From the NCBI GenBank assembly GCA_020636195.1, contig JACJYH010000005.1, positions 62,001 through 126,000 of the forward strand: a stretch of DNA of 64,000 nucleotides, written 5' to 3'. The notes below the pieces were generated by a model. That model was not told where the DNA came from, did no database searches, and worked only from the letters and a program-made list of their open reading frames with translations. The first letter of the stretch is position 1. Each line of letters opens with the position of its first letter. A program made the position numbers and the translations under genes. Shown here piece after piece: positions 16,309 to 23,113 of the stretch. The stretch is from Lewinellaceae bacterium. Its GTDB lineage: Bacteria; Bacteroidota; Bacteroidia; Chitinophagales; Saprospiraceae.

Positions 16309-16755
16309 ATGAAACATTTAATTTTTAGCGCAATTCTGACTTTGTTCTCAATAGTAGCATACTGTCAGACGACCTCACAGAAGTATAACAGTTTACTTCA
16401 AAGGACAGAATTTTATGACTCTTATGGCAGACTGACTGGTTATGCTAAAGAAAATACTCTGCTAAACCAAATTGAGTATTATGACGAATATGGACGCCTT
16501 TTGAAAACCCAAAAGCAAAATAACTTATTGAACAGGACAGAGACTTATGATTCATACGGTCGTCAACAAGGATATTCAACAGACAATAATCTTCTTAACC
16601 AAAGAGAAACCTACAATTCAAGTGGACAGCAAGAATATGTAAAGAAATGGAATTCGCTTTTAGAGCGATATGATATATTTGATAACTATGGTAGACAAAT
16701 AGGTTATAACAAATACAACAATCTTTTACAAAAGTGGGAGTTCTATAAGTATTGA
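16309..16755 (+). CDS. Secreted protein made of 22-residue repeats
   Basis: After a signal peptide (MKHLIFSAILTLFSIVAYC) the 148-residue protein is built from about five and a half 22-residue units starting near residue 25, with consensus roughly YNxLLxRxExYDSYGRxxGY. The last unit ends the protein at WEFYKY. The repeat resembles YD/RHS or MORN-like aromatic-glycine repeats in spacing but I cannot place it in either family. It may form a small beta-rich extracellular or periplasmic module. It is island cargo with no partner on its strand. Confidence 0.6.
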   Translation: MKHLIFSAILTLFSIVAYCQTTSQKYNSLLQRTEFYDSYGRLTGYAKENTLLNQIEYYDEYGRLLKTQKQNNLLNRTETYDSYGRQQGYSTDNNLLNQRETYNSSGQQEYVKKWNSLLERYDIFDNYGRQIGYNKYNNLLQKWEFYKY

Positions 16756-17452
16756 AAAACTCCGTTAAGGAATGTCTTTAAACAAACTATTTAAGTTTTT
16801 TATTCGCGACATTGGAACATAGAAAAACAACACACAACAGGGTTATGCGTCAGGGGTGACATTCAACCTTGGCGCTTAATGCTTTTATTCAAGTGTTGTG
16901 CTGGTTGACAGAGCTACGAAACCCGCCCGATCGCAAAGGCCGAAAACGTTCATCTTTATTCCTTTTAAATTAATAAAAAAACCGATCAGCAAAGATAATG
17001 CTCACCTTGTTTTTGTAAAGTTCGGTGCCATTCGGTTTTGGCCAAAATTATATATACCTCCATTTTAGGCATATATTTTAGTCCAAAAATCTTGACAAAA
17101 ACGCTACCCCACATTTTTGCTGCTTATCGGTTTTTTTTATGGTTTCCCATGTTTTAGGGGCACCATACTACGTGCAATTGAGTACTTTTACCAAATTAGC
17201 CAATTCCGCAAATCCTCCAAATTTAGCAATTCTACCAAATTAAATCATCCCATCCATAAAGCTTCAGTTGTAAGCCCACCCGCAATTTTTCTACCACACA
17301 AAACAGATACAAAGTTAGCTACGGGAACTGAAACGTGTATGGTCCACTGCGTTCTCCACCATACACTTATTCATTCCCTTACGCTGTCCAGTATCCGTTA
17401 GTATGGTCGAGTTGGCTGTACACTTAGTTTTTCATTTTATATCTTACTTATT
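16756..17452. other. Non-coding stretch with one strong hairpin
   Basis: No gene is supported in these roughly 700 bp. A perfect 9-bp inverted repeat GTGTATGGT (17335-17343) / ACCATACAC (17358-17366) stands out, and CACAACA/TGTTGTG arms enclose about 60 nt near 16840-16910. The motif AAGGCCGAAAAC occurs near 16267 and again near 16940, bracketing the repeat-protein gene. Confidence 0.4.
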
Positions 17453-17770
17453 ATGGCTTTCTTATCAGATTCAGTTTCAGTTTTTGAGACAGGTTCATTA
17501 TTTATGACATCTGCTATCTTCGGTGCCACTTTAGAGCACCGTCCATTTCACGCATTTATTAGTAAGTGTATATCTCGCCATCGTTCAGGAGATTGGGGAG
17601 ATTGCTGTAGTGATGATGCTGCACTTAATGATACTGCACTTCAGGATGGGGGCAGGCTCTTTTCAGTTTACCATATTCCACAGGGTCTTTATGCTCTGGA
17701 GAGTAAGGTTTGGATTATTACTGAGCATGATCGGTCTTATACCACAGTCTTATTTCCATCAGATTATTGA
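17453..17770 (+). CDS. Plasmid/ICE-type small protein (SGDWGD family)
   Basis: The 105 residues contain the conserved core RHRSGDWGD (42-50), NDTALQDGGRLFSVY (59-73) and VWIITEHDRSYTTVLFP (86-102). I know this pattern from small proteins of plasmids and integrative elements that databases often label plasmid-related or, misleadingly, type I restriction subunit M. The biochemical role is not established. The N-terminus is shorter than usual in the family. It heads a pair with a divergent homologue at 17855. Confidence 0.65.
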   Translation: MAFLSDSVSVFETGSLFMTSAIFGATLEHRPFHAFISKCISRHRSGDWGDCCSDDAALNDTALQDGGRLFSVYHIPQGLYALESKVWIITEHDRSYTTVLFPSDY

Positions 17771-17854
17771 TCCATTTAGTGGTCTTGGTATATACCAGGG
17801 CCACTTCATTTATTTTTTCACCTTTTATTCATTCACTATTTCACACATTCACTT

Positions 17855-18181
17855 ATGAGACACAGACATCCGCTTCCTGAGCTTCCTTTTGATCTCGGTA
17901 CTATAGTTCTTAGCCCAGGTATCATTTCCCTTTTACCACATGCTCCAGACATGAGAGCTTACTTAGATCGGGTATTAGAGTGGCACGCTGCCACTGATTT
18001 TGGTATCATTTCTAGATCCACACGTTTTGATAATGTACTTGCTGCATTATTAGGAGCAGGCAAGCTCACATCACGGTATTTAGTGCCACGTACTATTTGT
18101 CCTGAGCAGTCAGGAGTCATCATCACTACGCATCTGGATATCAGCACTACTACCATCCGCTTTGCGGGTGAGATAGAGTAG
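17855..18181 (+). CDS. Divergent homologue of the upstream SGDWGD-family protein
   Basis: The 108-residue protein begins with FDLGTIVLSPGIISLL, which matches the N-terminal block of the same family. Its YLDRVLEWHAATDFG, LAALLGAGKLTSRYLVP and VIITTHLDISTTTIRF align by eye with the three conserved blocks of the 17453 gene, though SGDWGD has become AATDFG and TExDRS has become THLDIS. It appears to be an old tandem duplicate that lost the family's signature acidic and aromatic residues. It is followed by a terminator. Confidence 0.5.
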   Translation: MRHRHPLPELPFDLGTIVLSPGIISLLPHAPDMRAYLDRVLEWHAATDFGIISRSTRFDNVLAALLGAGKLTSRYLVPRTICPEQSGVIITTHLDISTTTIRFAGEIE

Positions 18182-18189
18182 TTTTATTA

Positions 18190-18221
18190 TAGCTTTGGCC
18201 TATACGACCAGAGCTATTTTT
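18190..18221 (+). terminator. Terminator after the small-protein pair
   Basis: TAGCTTTGG (18190-18198) pairs with CCAGAGCTA (18208-18216, one G-U), followed by five T. The rest of the gap up to 18635 shows no gene. Confidence 0.65.
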
Positions 18222-18635
18222 CTAATATAAAATACTCGTTTTAACGGTGTTTCTAAGCCTTCTGAGCGACTTTTATTTCCAATTGACACTTCGGGTTGTT
18301 TTTAAATAAAAGCGCTCTCATAGTATCATAAACGAATGATAATGCTCAAATTTATTTCTCAAAATAGGTATAGATATTTCCTGAAAAATTCCCCTAAAAA
18401 AACATCCCCCCTATGCTTTTGATTTTTCATTTTTTGGTTTTGAAAGTATAGTGTCTGCCGCACCAACTGATTGTATGATATAGGCCACAAATTTGATATA
18501 ATGCATAGTATCAAATATTTTAGTTAAGACTCATTATTACGTTTTGTATGGGTTTTTATATTGGAAATAGAGAAATTTGGACCAGCAATCAAGCTATTTT
18601 ACGCCCGATTACCAGTCCATTTTTATCATCCGATG

Positions 18636-20234
18636 CTATTTCTCTATGCTGTTGTACAGAGATTGTGGCCTTCTTTGGTTAAATCCCTTGTGTTTTGGCA
18701 TGTTGTCCGCTATTATTATGTCAGTATTTATATGGCTATCAATGAATTCCTGACCATGATTCACTATTTTCTCCAACTCTTCACCCTTCAACTCCACTTT
18801 TAGGGTATATCCGTATGGCAAGTATTTTACCAATACGGATTCCATCAATGCTATTGCTTGATCCTTTTGAGATATAGGCACCATTATAGCATCATGGCAG
18901 GGAACAACTTTAATGCCATTTTCTTCCAAGTATTTTAGGAGATTATCTATAAATATAATAGACTCGATTTTTTGCAAGGTTATAGAAAACTTTGACGACC
19001 CTATCCTTACAGGTGACTTTTTATATTTTTTCTTGTATTCATCATATCCCATCACATTCGCCTTTTTATATTCTATGTCGATAAATTTTTCTTTTATCTT
19101 ATCTATTATTTCTAATATTATCGGATAGACTTTTCGGATAGCTTCGGTTGTTTTTGATGCTTCTTTGTAATGAGTGCCAAACAATATTCCAAAACCGCAG
19201 TTTTTACCTGCATCTCTATCAGCCAATTTCATTTTATGTGAAATAGTCCTATATATATCCTTCAATACTGCATCATCAATAAAACCATCAAAATATTCAT
19301 TGATATCATCCTTTGTTTTTACGTACCACATCTTTGGGGGGAGTAAAGAGTTAATAGTGTCTATTAGAATGGATAATTCTATATCTATATTATATCCTTT
19401 ATATAAATCAAATATATTGGTTTTTGTAGCAATTTGGTAAATGAAGTTTGAAAAAATGCTAAATTGCGAGCAACTTAGATCTATTAAAACCATGTATTCG
19501 CCGTTGATCAATAGCTTGTGTCTAAAATGTTTAGGTAAGTTGGTAATTAGGTGGTCCATTCTGCGGTTTGTTTTATTTCTGCTACAATGATTGTCATGTT
19601 CTTTATTGACTATTTTGTACAAACTCATTTTTAAGTTGTTAAGTATTTTATTAGTTTCTGAAGACACATAGTCATCTATTTCGCCATGGATAGGTATCTT
19701 CCTTTTGCTTTTACCTTGACATATATACACTTTATTATTTACATCAATGTTTTTCATTATTTTACTTCTGTAGTAGTCTTCGCGCAGAGAAGTCTCATAC
19801 TCCACATCAAAGCCATCAGGAAATGATAACAATTTCAGTGTATTTATAGTATTGGAGTGATTCTTCGCCTCCGGTTTTAATGAATCTCGATAAGTCACTT
19901 TTACATAGTCGCTATCACAATGCTGTGTTGCGTACTTGTATTTTTTGCTAATGCTATATGTTGTACTGTAAGATTCATTACATTCTAATATTCCAAGTTC
20001 TTTAATCTTACCAACCAAGTGTGTGTACTGGGAAGTTAATGCTCTCCTAAAATATTTTCTTGACAAAGACAACCACTGATCATATTGGAGTCTATTCTTG
20101 TAGTAGTTATAATTAATCCTGATCATTAACTTGATACTTTTATCCAGTTCTCTATCTGTAAAATTTTCTGTCAATATATCATAAACAGATTTTTGTATCA
20201 TACCTGTTACAGGTAACATTTTCATTTTCGGCAT
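18636..20234 (-). CDS. Element-encoded protein with family-A DNA polymerase-like motifs
   Basis: In this 532-residue protein three blocks fit the palm and finger motifs of family A polymerases. Motif A-like LIDLSCSQFSI has Asp252, motif B-like RDAGKNCGFGILFG (340-353) has Arg340, Lys344 and the FGxLFG end, and motif C-like VVPCHDAI has His447-Asp448. NRRMDHLITNLPKHFR (223-238) precedes motif A, as in phage and mobile-element relatives. There is no 3'-5' or 5'-3' exonuclease domain; the first 220 residues are lysine-rich and unassigned. It lies upstream of no other minus-strand gene but downstream of the HTH and integrase genes. Replication of the excised element is a plausible role (inference). 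Confidence 0.6.
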   Translation of the reverse strand: MPKMKMLPVTGMIQKSVYDILTENFTDRELDKSIKLMIRINYNYYKNRLQYDQWLSLSRKYFRRALTSQYTHLVGKIKELGILECNESYSTTYSISKKYKYATQHCDSDYVKVTYRDSLKPEAKNHSNTINTLKLLSFPDGFDVEYETSLREDYYRSKIMKNIDVNNKVYICQGKSKRKIPIHGEIDDYVSSETNKILNNLKMSLYKIVNKEHDNHCSRNKTNRRMDHLITNLPKHFRHKLLINGEYMVLIDLSCSQFSIFSNFIYQIATKTNIFDLYKGYNIDIELSILIDTINSLLPPKMWYVKTKDDINEYFDGFIDDAVLKDIYRTISHKMKLADRDAGKNCGFGILFGTHYKEASKTTEAIRKVYPIILEIIDKIKEKFIDIEYKKANVMGYDEYKKKYKKSPVRIGSSKFSITLQKIESIIFIDNLLKYLEENGIKVVPCHDAIMVPISQKDQAIALMESVLVKYLPYGYTLKVELKGEELEKIVNHGQEFIDSHINTDIIIADNMPKHKGFNQRRPQSLYNSIEK

Positions 20235-20268
20235 CTTATTGAATTATGTTATTTTAATGAAAGGAAAG

Positions 20269-20294
20269 GGCAGACCAGTATGATCTGATCTGCC
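20269..20294 (-). terminator. Hairpin between the HTH and polymerase-like genes
   Basis: On the minus strand GGCAGATCAG pairs with CTGGTCTGCC (one G-U) around a 6-nt loop, followed by a pyrimidine run. It may attenuate or terminate transcription after the HTH gene. Confidence 0.45.
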
Positions 20295-20322
20295 ATTGTT
20301 ATACGGGTTAGTGATGTTAATT

Positions 20323-20517
20323 TTAGATAAATTCCAGGGGTAATCTTTCATATTTTTTCACCCAATCCATTATCTTGCCTTCTTCAAAAATCAATCTCCC
20401 TCCTGGGAGTTTTGCGTGTGGTATAGCGTTGATGGCTACATATCTGTAAATACTGCTTCTGTGCAGGCAAAGCATTTTTGCTACCTGACTTACTGTAAGG
20501 AACTTTTTTTGATTCAT
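20323..20517 (-). CDS. Excisionase-like helix-turn-helix protein
   Basis: From the ATG at 20517 the protein reads MNQKKFLTVSQVAKMLCLHR, then SSIYRYVAINAIPHAKLPGGR and an IFEEGKIMDWVKKY end: the MerR-like winged HTH of the excisionase/HTH_17 family. An ATG at 20523 is also possible, and a further in-frame start at 20592 gives an unrelated extension. Its place next to the integrase suggests it controls excision or transcription of the element. Confidence 0.75.
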   Translation of the reverse strand: MNQKKFLTVSQVAKMLCLHRSSIYRYVAINAIPHAKLPGGRLIFEEGKIMDWVKKYERLPLEFI

Positions 20518-20663
20518 TTGCATACGTAAATTTGAAGATACTCGGTATCTAATCTTAATTTCAGAAAATAGAAATGCAGATTGATTATACAATAACCATC
20601 CGCCTTTTAAATTTTTTTAATTACTTAATATTTGGTCAAATACAAGGCCCGTGGTGGGCGGTA

Positions 20664-20689
20664 ACCAGTAAGAAGAGATTCCTACTGGT
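20664..20689. promoter_or_regulatory. Dyad in the HTH-integrase gap, candidate operator
   Basis: ACCAGTA (20664-20670) and TACTGGT (20683-20689) form a 7-bp inverted repeat with a 12-bp spacer. The same heptamer occurs at 20274-20280 in front of the polymerase-like gene. The remainder of the 336-bp gap (20593-20928) holds no gene. Confidence 0.35.
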
Positions 20690-20928
20690 GCTGATCACTG
20701 TCTTTCACGTTTATCATCCACATCTACAATCTGACAGGAATCTACAGTAAGTTTCTAAATGCTACTACTTTGGTGTAGTTAGCGAAATTAGGGATTAAAA
20801 GATATTATGTTTTTGTCTTGTCATATATTGAATTTTAACGCAATATACAACAATTTTTTCAAAAAAACGAGTCTTAAGAAAACTTTAACTGTGTTTTTAT
20901 GATAATTTCCATCATTTAACTGGTTTAT

Positions 20929-22224
20929 TTATAAAAAGTCAGCGAAAATACTCTCTGTATGATACTTTATCTCATCATCATTGTATTCAATCATGTAAGT
21001 ATCGGTGATGCTTTTATCTATAGTATGCCCCATTGCGTACTGGATAAAATTAAATGGTACATTCTTATTTCTACTTAAATTAGCAAAGGTATATCGGCAG
21101 TCATAAGTCTTTATAGAGTTCTTGCCGATCCTATCAGCTATGTTTTTCATTCCCCTATTGATTCTTTTGACCACCCACTTTTCTTTGCCTTTTATTTTAT
21201 CGGGGGTTTCATATCCTTCAAGAAAGTTAAATACCAGATCATCTGGCTTTATACCAGTTTTATATTTATTGATGATCTCTTTAGCTATTGGAATGACCAT
21301 AACCTTAATGACTTCATTGACTTTATTTTTTGTTTTCCTTCTTACAAATTGAAAGTAATTGTTGTCCGAATAAAAGTCTTTGACTCTAAGGTGCAACAAA
21401 TCAGTAATATTCAATCCATAGCAGAAAAAGGACAACAACCAAAAGTCACGTCCAAACTCATCCCCATTGGAGTAAAGTTCTAATTTCATTATTTCCTTTA
21501 TTTGATTGGCAGATAAGACAGTTTTTTGGGCTTTCTTTTCTACTGTAATCACAGGCTTATTATTTTTGCTTAAAAATGGATATGACTCTTTTGTCACAAT
21601 ACCAGATGCAATAGCTTTGTTATAGACGGCTCTCAATGTCCTTAAATAAATAGATACAGTAGATTTAGCAATATCGCTCTCTGTGACTGTACGAGAAAAA
21701 TTTTCCAGAAATAGAGCATTTACTTCACTGATTTTAAAACTCCTGGTAGTAGCTTTATAATATAAATTCTCGCTATTCTTACTTAAAACTACTTCATCAT
21801 TCCCAAACTTGTATTTACAAAGCTTCTTGATAGCATTTACATAAGTATCTATACTGGATACTTGGTCCTTTTTAAAACCATTGATTGATTCGATATATAA
21901 GTCAATAAGGTCATCACTTTTTTGGATTTCCTTTTTAAACAACGCCTTTTCAAAAGCTTCAAAAGAAAAAGGATTGATAGTCTTCACCTTATCCTGAAGC
22001 TCCACAATCATCTTGTTGTAAGGTAGAAATTTAGTTCTATGGCGCATTTTTATAATTTCGTCATATTCTTTTAAATCCATGAATACAGCTTGATTCATAA
22101 ACTTCTTAAGTTCATATCTTTTAGTCGTTCTTTGGTAGGTTATTCTTAATTTTAGTGGAGCTTTACCTTCTTTATTAATACTTCTGGTATCAAGCCACAA
22201 TGCCACTGTAGGTGCACTTATCAT
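20929..22224 (-). CDS. Tyrosine recombinase/integrase of the element
   Basis: The 431-residue protein has an N-terminal arm-binding region (ALWLDTRSINKEGKAPLKLRI), a SAM-like core-binding domain (about 105-215) and a catalytic domain. In the latter Lys297 lies in FVRRKT, Arg377 in YDCRYTFA, His400 in GH and the nucleophile Tyr410 in ITDTYM. The position of the first catalytic Arg holds Asn272 (YGLNITDLLHL), as in several Bacteroidetes integrases. The box-II HxxR histidine is Tyr374. It lies about 165 bp from attR and transcribes inward, the usual layout for tRNA-targeting elements. Confidence 0.9.
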   Translation of the reverse strand: MISAPTVALWLDTRSINKEGKAPLKLRITYQRTTKRYELKKFMNQAVFMDLKEYDEIIKMRHRTKFLPYNKMIVELQDKVKTINPFSFEAFEKALFKKEIQKSDDLIDLYIESINGFKKDQVSSIDTYVNAIKKLCKYKFGNDEVVLSKNSENLYYKATTRSFKISEVNALFLENFSRTVTESDIAKSTVSIYLRTLRAVYNKAIASGIVTKESYPFLSKNNKPVITVEKKAQKTVLSANQIKEIMKLELYSNGDEFGRDFWLLSFFCYGLNITDLLHLRVKDFYSDNNYFQFVRRKTKNKVNEVIKVMVIPIAKEIINKYKTGIKPDDLVFNFLEGYETPDKIKGKEKWVVKRINRGMKNIADRIGKNSIKTYDCRYTFANLSRNKNVPFNFIQYAMGHTIDKSITDTYMIEYNDDEIKYHTESIFADFL

Positions 22225-22254
22225 ATATTTACTATTTAAAGGTTATCAATTTAC

Positions 22255-22276
22255 TTGCACAACATTTTGCACAACA
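22255..22276 (+). repeat. Right terminal repeat, putative integrase arm site
   Basis: Identical 22-bp copy (two TTGCACAACA units separated by TT) of 11121-11142, located 30 bp upstream of the integrase start codon. It may also act as an operator for the integrase promoter. Confidence 0.55.
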
Positions 22277-22389
22277 AAGATAAGCAAAATTAAGTTCACA
22301 TGCGACACTTTAAAAACATAATTTGTTGATTTATAGTTATTTTATATAATTTTTATTAAGCTTAAATATCTATGAGACACTAATAAAAC

Positions 22390-22436
22390 CTGACTCATAA
22401 TCAGGAGGTCCCAGGTTCAAGTCCTGGTGGGCCCAC
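22390..22436 (+). repeat. attR: right direct repeat (tRNA 3' fragment)
   Basis: The 47 bp repeat the tRNA from the anticodon arm to its 3' end but lack the acceptor 5' strand and D-arm, so this is not a tRNA gene. It marks the right end of the integrated element. Confidence 0.88.
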
Positions 22437-22445
22437 ATTACTCAG

Positions 22446-22478
22446 GCAGTTTTGAACTTTTTCAAAGCTGCTTTTTTT
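22446..22478 (+). terminator. Original tRNA terminator, right of attR
   Basis: GCAGTTTTGAA (22446-22456) pairs with TTCAAAGCTGC (22461-22471, one G-U), followed by seven T. It is homologous in layout to the hairpin after attL and was probably the terminator of the tRNA before insertion. Confidence 0.65.
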
Positions 22479-22547
22479 GTTTATAAAAAAGAAGATCGTT
22501 GAGTTGTTGGAGAAATTGGGTTTAGGAACAAAGTGAGTAGAGTAATT

Positions 22548-22589
22548 GTCCCAGGTTCATTCCGATATCTATCGGATTGGTGGGCTTAC
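22548..22589 (+). repeat. tRNA-3'-end-like segment with palindrome in the T-loop (copy 1)
   Basis: GTCCCAGGTTCA and TGGTGGGC match the T-arm and acceptor end of the local tRNA, but between them the AGTCC of the tRNA is replaced by TTCCGATATCTATCGGAT, a near-perfect palindrome. A second such copy lies at 22958-22998; the two bracket the GIY-YIG pseudogene. Confidence 0.6.
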
Positions 22590-22647
22590 AAGACAAATTA
22601 AACTTAATCATTATTTATGAACTTATGTATGATAAAAATTAAATAAA

Positions 22648-22947
22648 ATGGCATATGTGTATATATTATACTGGGAGAAATTGAATAAGCACTAAATTGG
22701 CTGTACCTCACACGATGCAGATTTGATGTTGAAAAAACATCAAGAAAGTTACTTTGGGTCAAAGTCATTTACAGCAAAGAGTGACAATTGGTAGGTTGTT
22801 TTGCAAGTAGAAGTAGAATCACTGGAGCATGCGATGAGAATCGAAAAGAAGATAAAATCCATGAAGAGTAGTGTTTTTATCAAAAATTTGATCAAATATT
22901 CAGAATTGAGAGATAAGATAATTGAAAATACAAAGAATAAAAATTAG
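22648..22947 (+). pseudogene. GIY-YIG nuclease family pseudogene
   Basis: One continuous frame of 100 codons reads MAYVYILYWEKLNKH, stop, IGCTSHDADLMLKKHQ and onward through SLEHAMRIEKKIKSMKSS to a natural TAG. This is the small single-domain GIY-YIG protein common in Bacteroidota (VYILY for GIY, IGCT for YIG). Two in-frame stops, TAA at 22693-22695 exactly in the YIG strand and TAG at 22792-22794, kill it. The frame is otherwise intact, so inactivation is recent, or the stops are read through or are errors. It is flanked by tRNA-end-like repeats. Confidence 0.75.
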
Positions 22948-22957
22948 GTTGTGTGCG

Positions 22958-22998
22958 CCTCAGGTTCATTCCAATAGATATCGGAATGGTGGGCCCAC
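22958..22998 (+). repeat. tRNA-3'-end-like segment with palindrome in the T-loop (copy 2)
   Basis: CCTCAGGTTCA and TGGTGGGCCCAC match the tRNA 3' end; between them lies TTCCAATAGATATCGGAA, the copy-1 palindrome in the opposite orientation (with one change). It begins 10 bp after the pseudogene stop. Confidence 0.6.
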
Positions 22999-23007
22999 AC
23001 AATTAAA

Positions 23008-23040
23008 AACTCTTAGTCTTAAATGATTAAGGGTTTTTTG
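23008..23040 (+). terminator. Terminator after the second tRNA-end-like copy
   Basis: AACTCTTA (23008-23015) pairs with TAAGGGTT (23028-23035, one G-U), followed by a T-run. It is convergent with lipA. Confidence 0.5.
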
Positions 23041-23113
23041 TTTTACATTTTAAAGGATAACATCCAATTCATAAATCATAGCAACAAAGAAGGTGATAAA
23101 TATTTAACTTGAT

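Larger units (their letters stand above)
11029..22436. mobile_element. Integrative element inserted in the tRNA 3' end
   Basis: The island of about 11.4 kb is bounded by 47-bp direct repeats (one mismatch) of the tRNA anticodon-arm/3' half. A tyrosine integrase and an excisionase-like HTH gene lie at the right end, and identical 22-bp repeats lie inside both ends. The left repeat keeps the tRNA intact, as in classical tRNA-targeted islands. Cargo includes a polymerase-like protein, two trypsin-like proteases, a TPR protein, small plasmid-type genes and hairpin-rich non-coding tracts. No conjugation, capsid or terminase genes are seen, so it is either mobilised in trans or a satellite-like element. 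Confidence 0.88.

Noticed and set aside
16756..16960. Integron attC-like recombination site after the repeat-protein gene
   Set aside because: There is an imperfect hairpin with CACAACA/TGTTGTG arms, but the conserved R' (GTTRRRY) and R'' boxes of attC are not met and no integron integrase is present.
22390..22436. Possible second tRNA gene
   Set aside because: Only the anticodon-arm to 3' part is present; the 5' acceptor strand and D-arm are missing, so it is an attachment-site copy.
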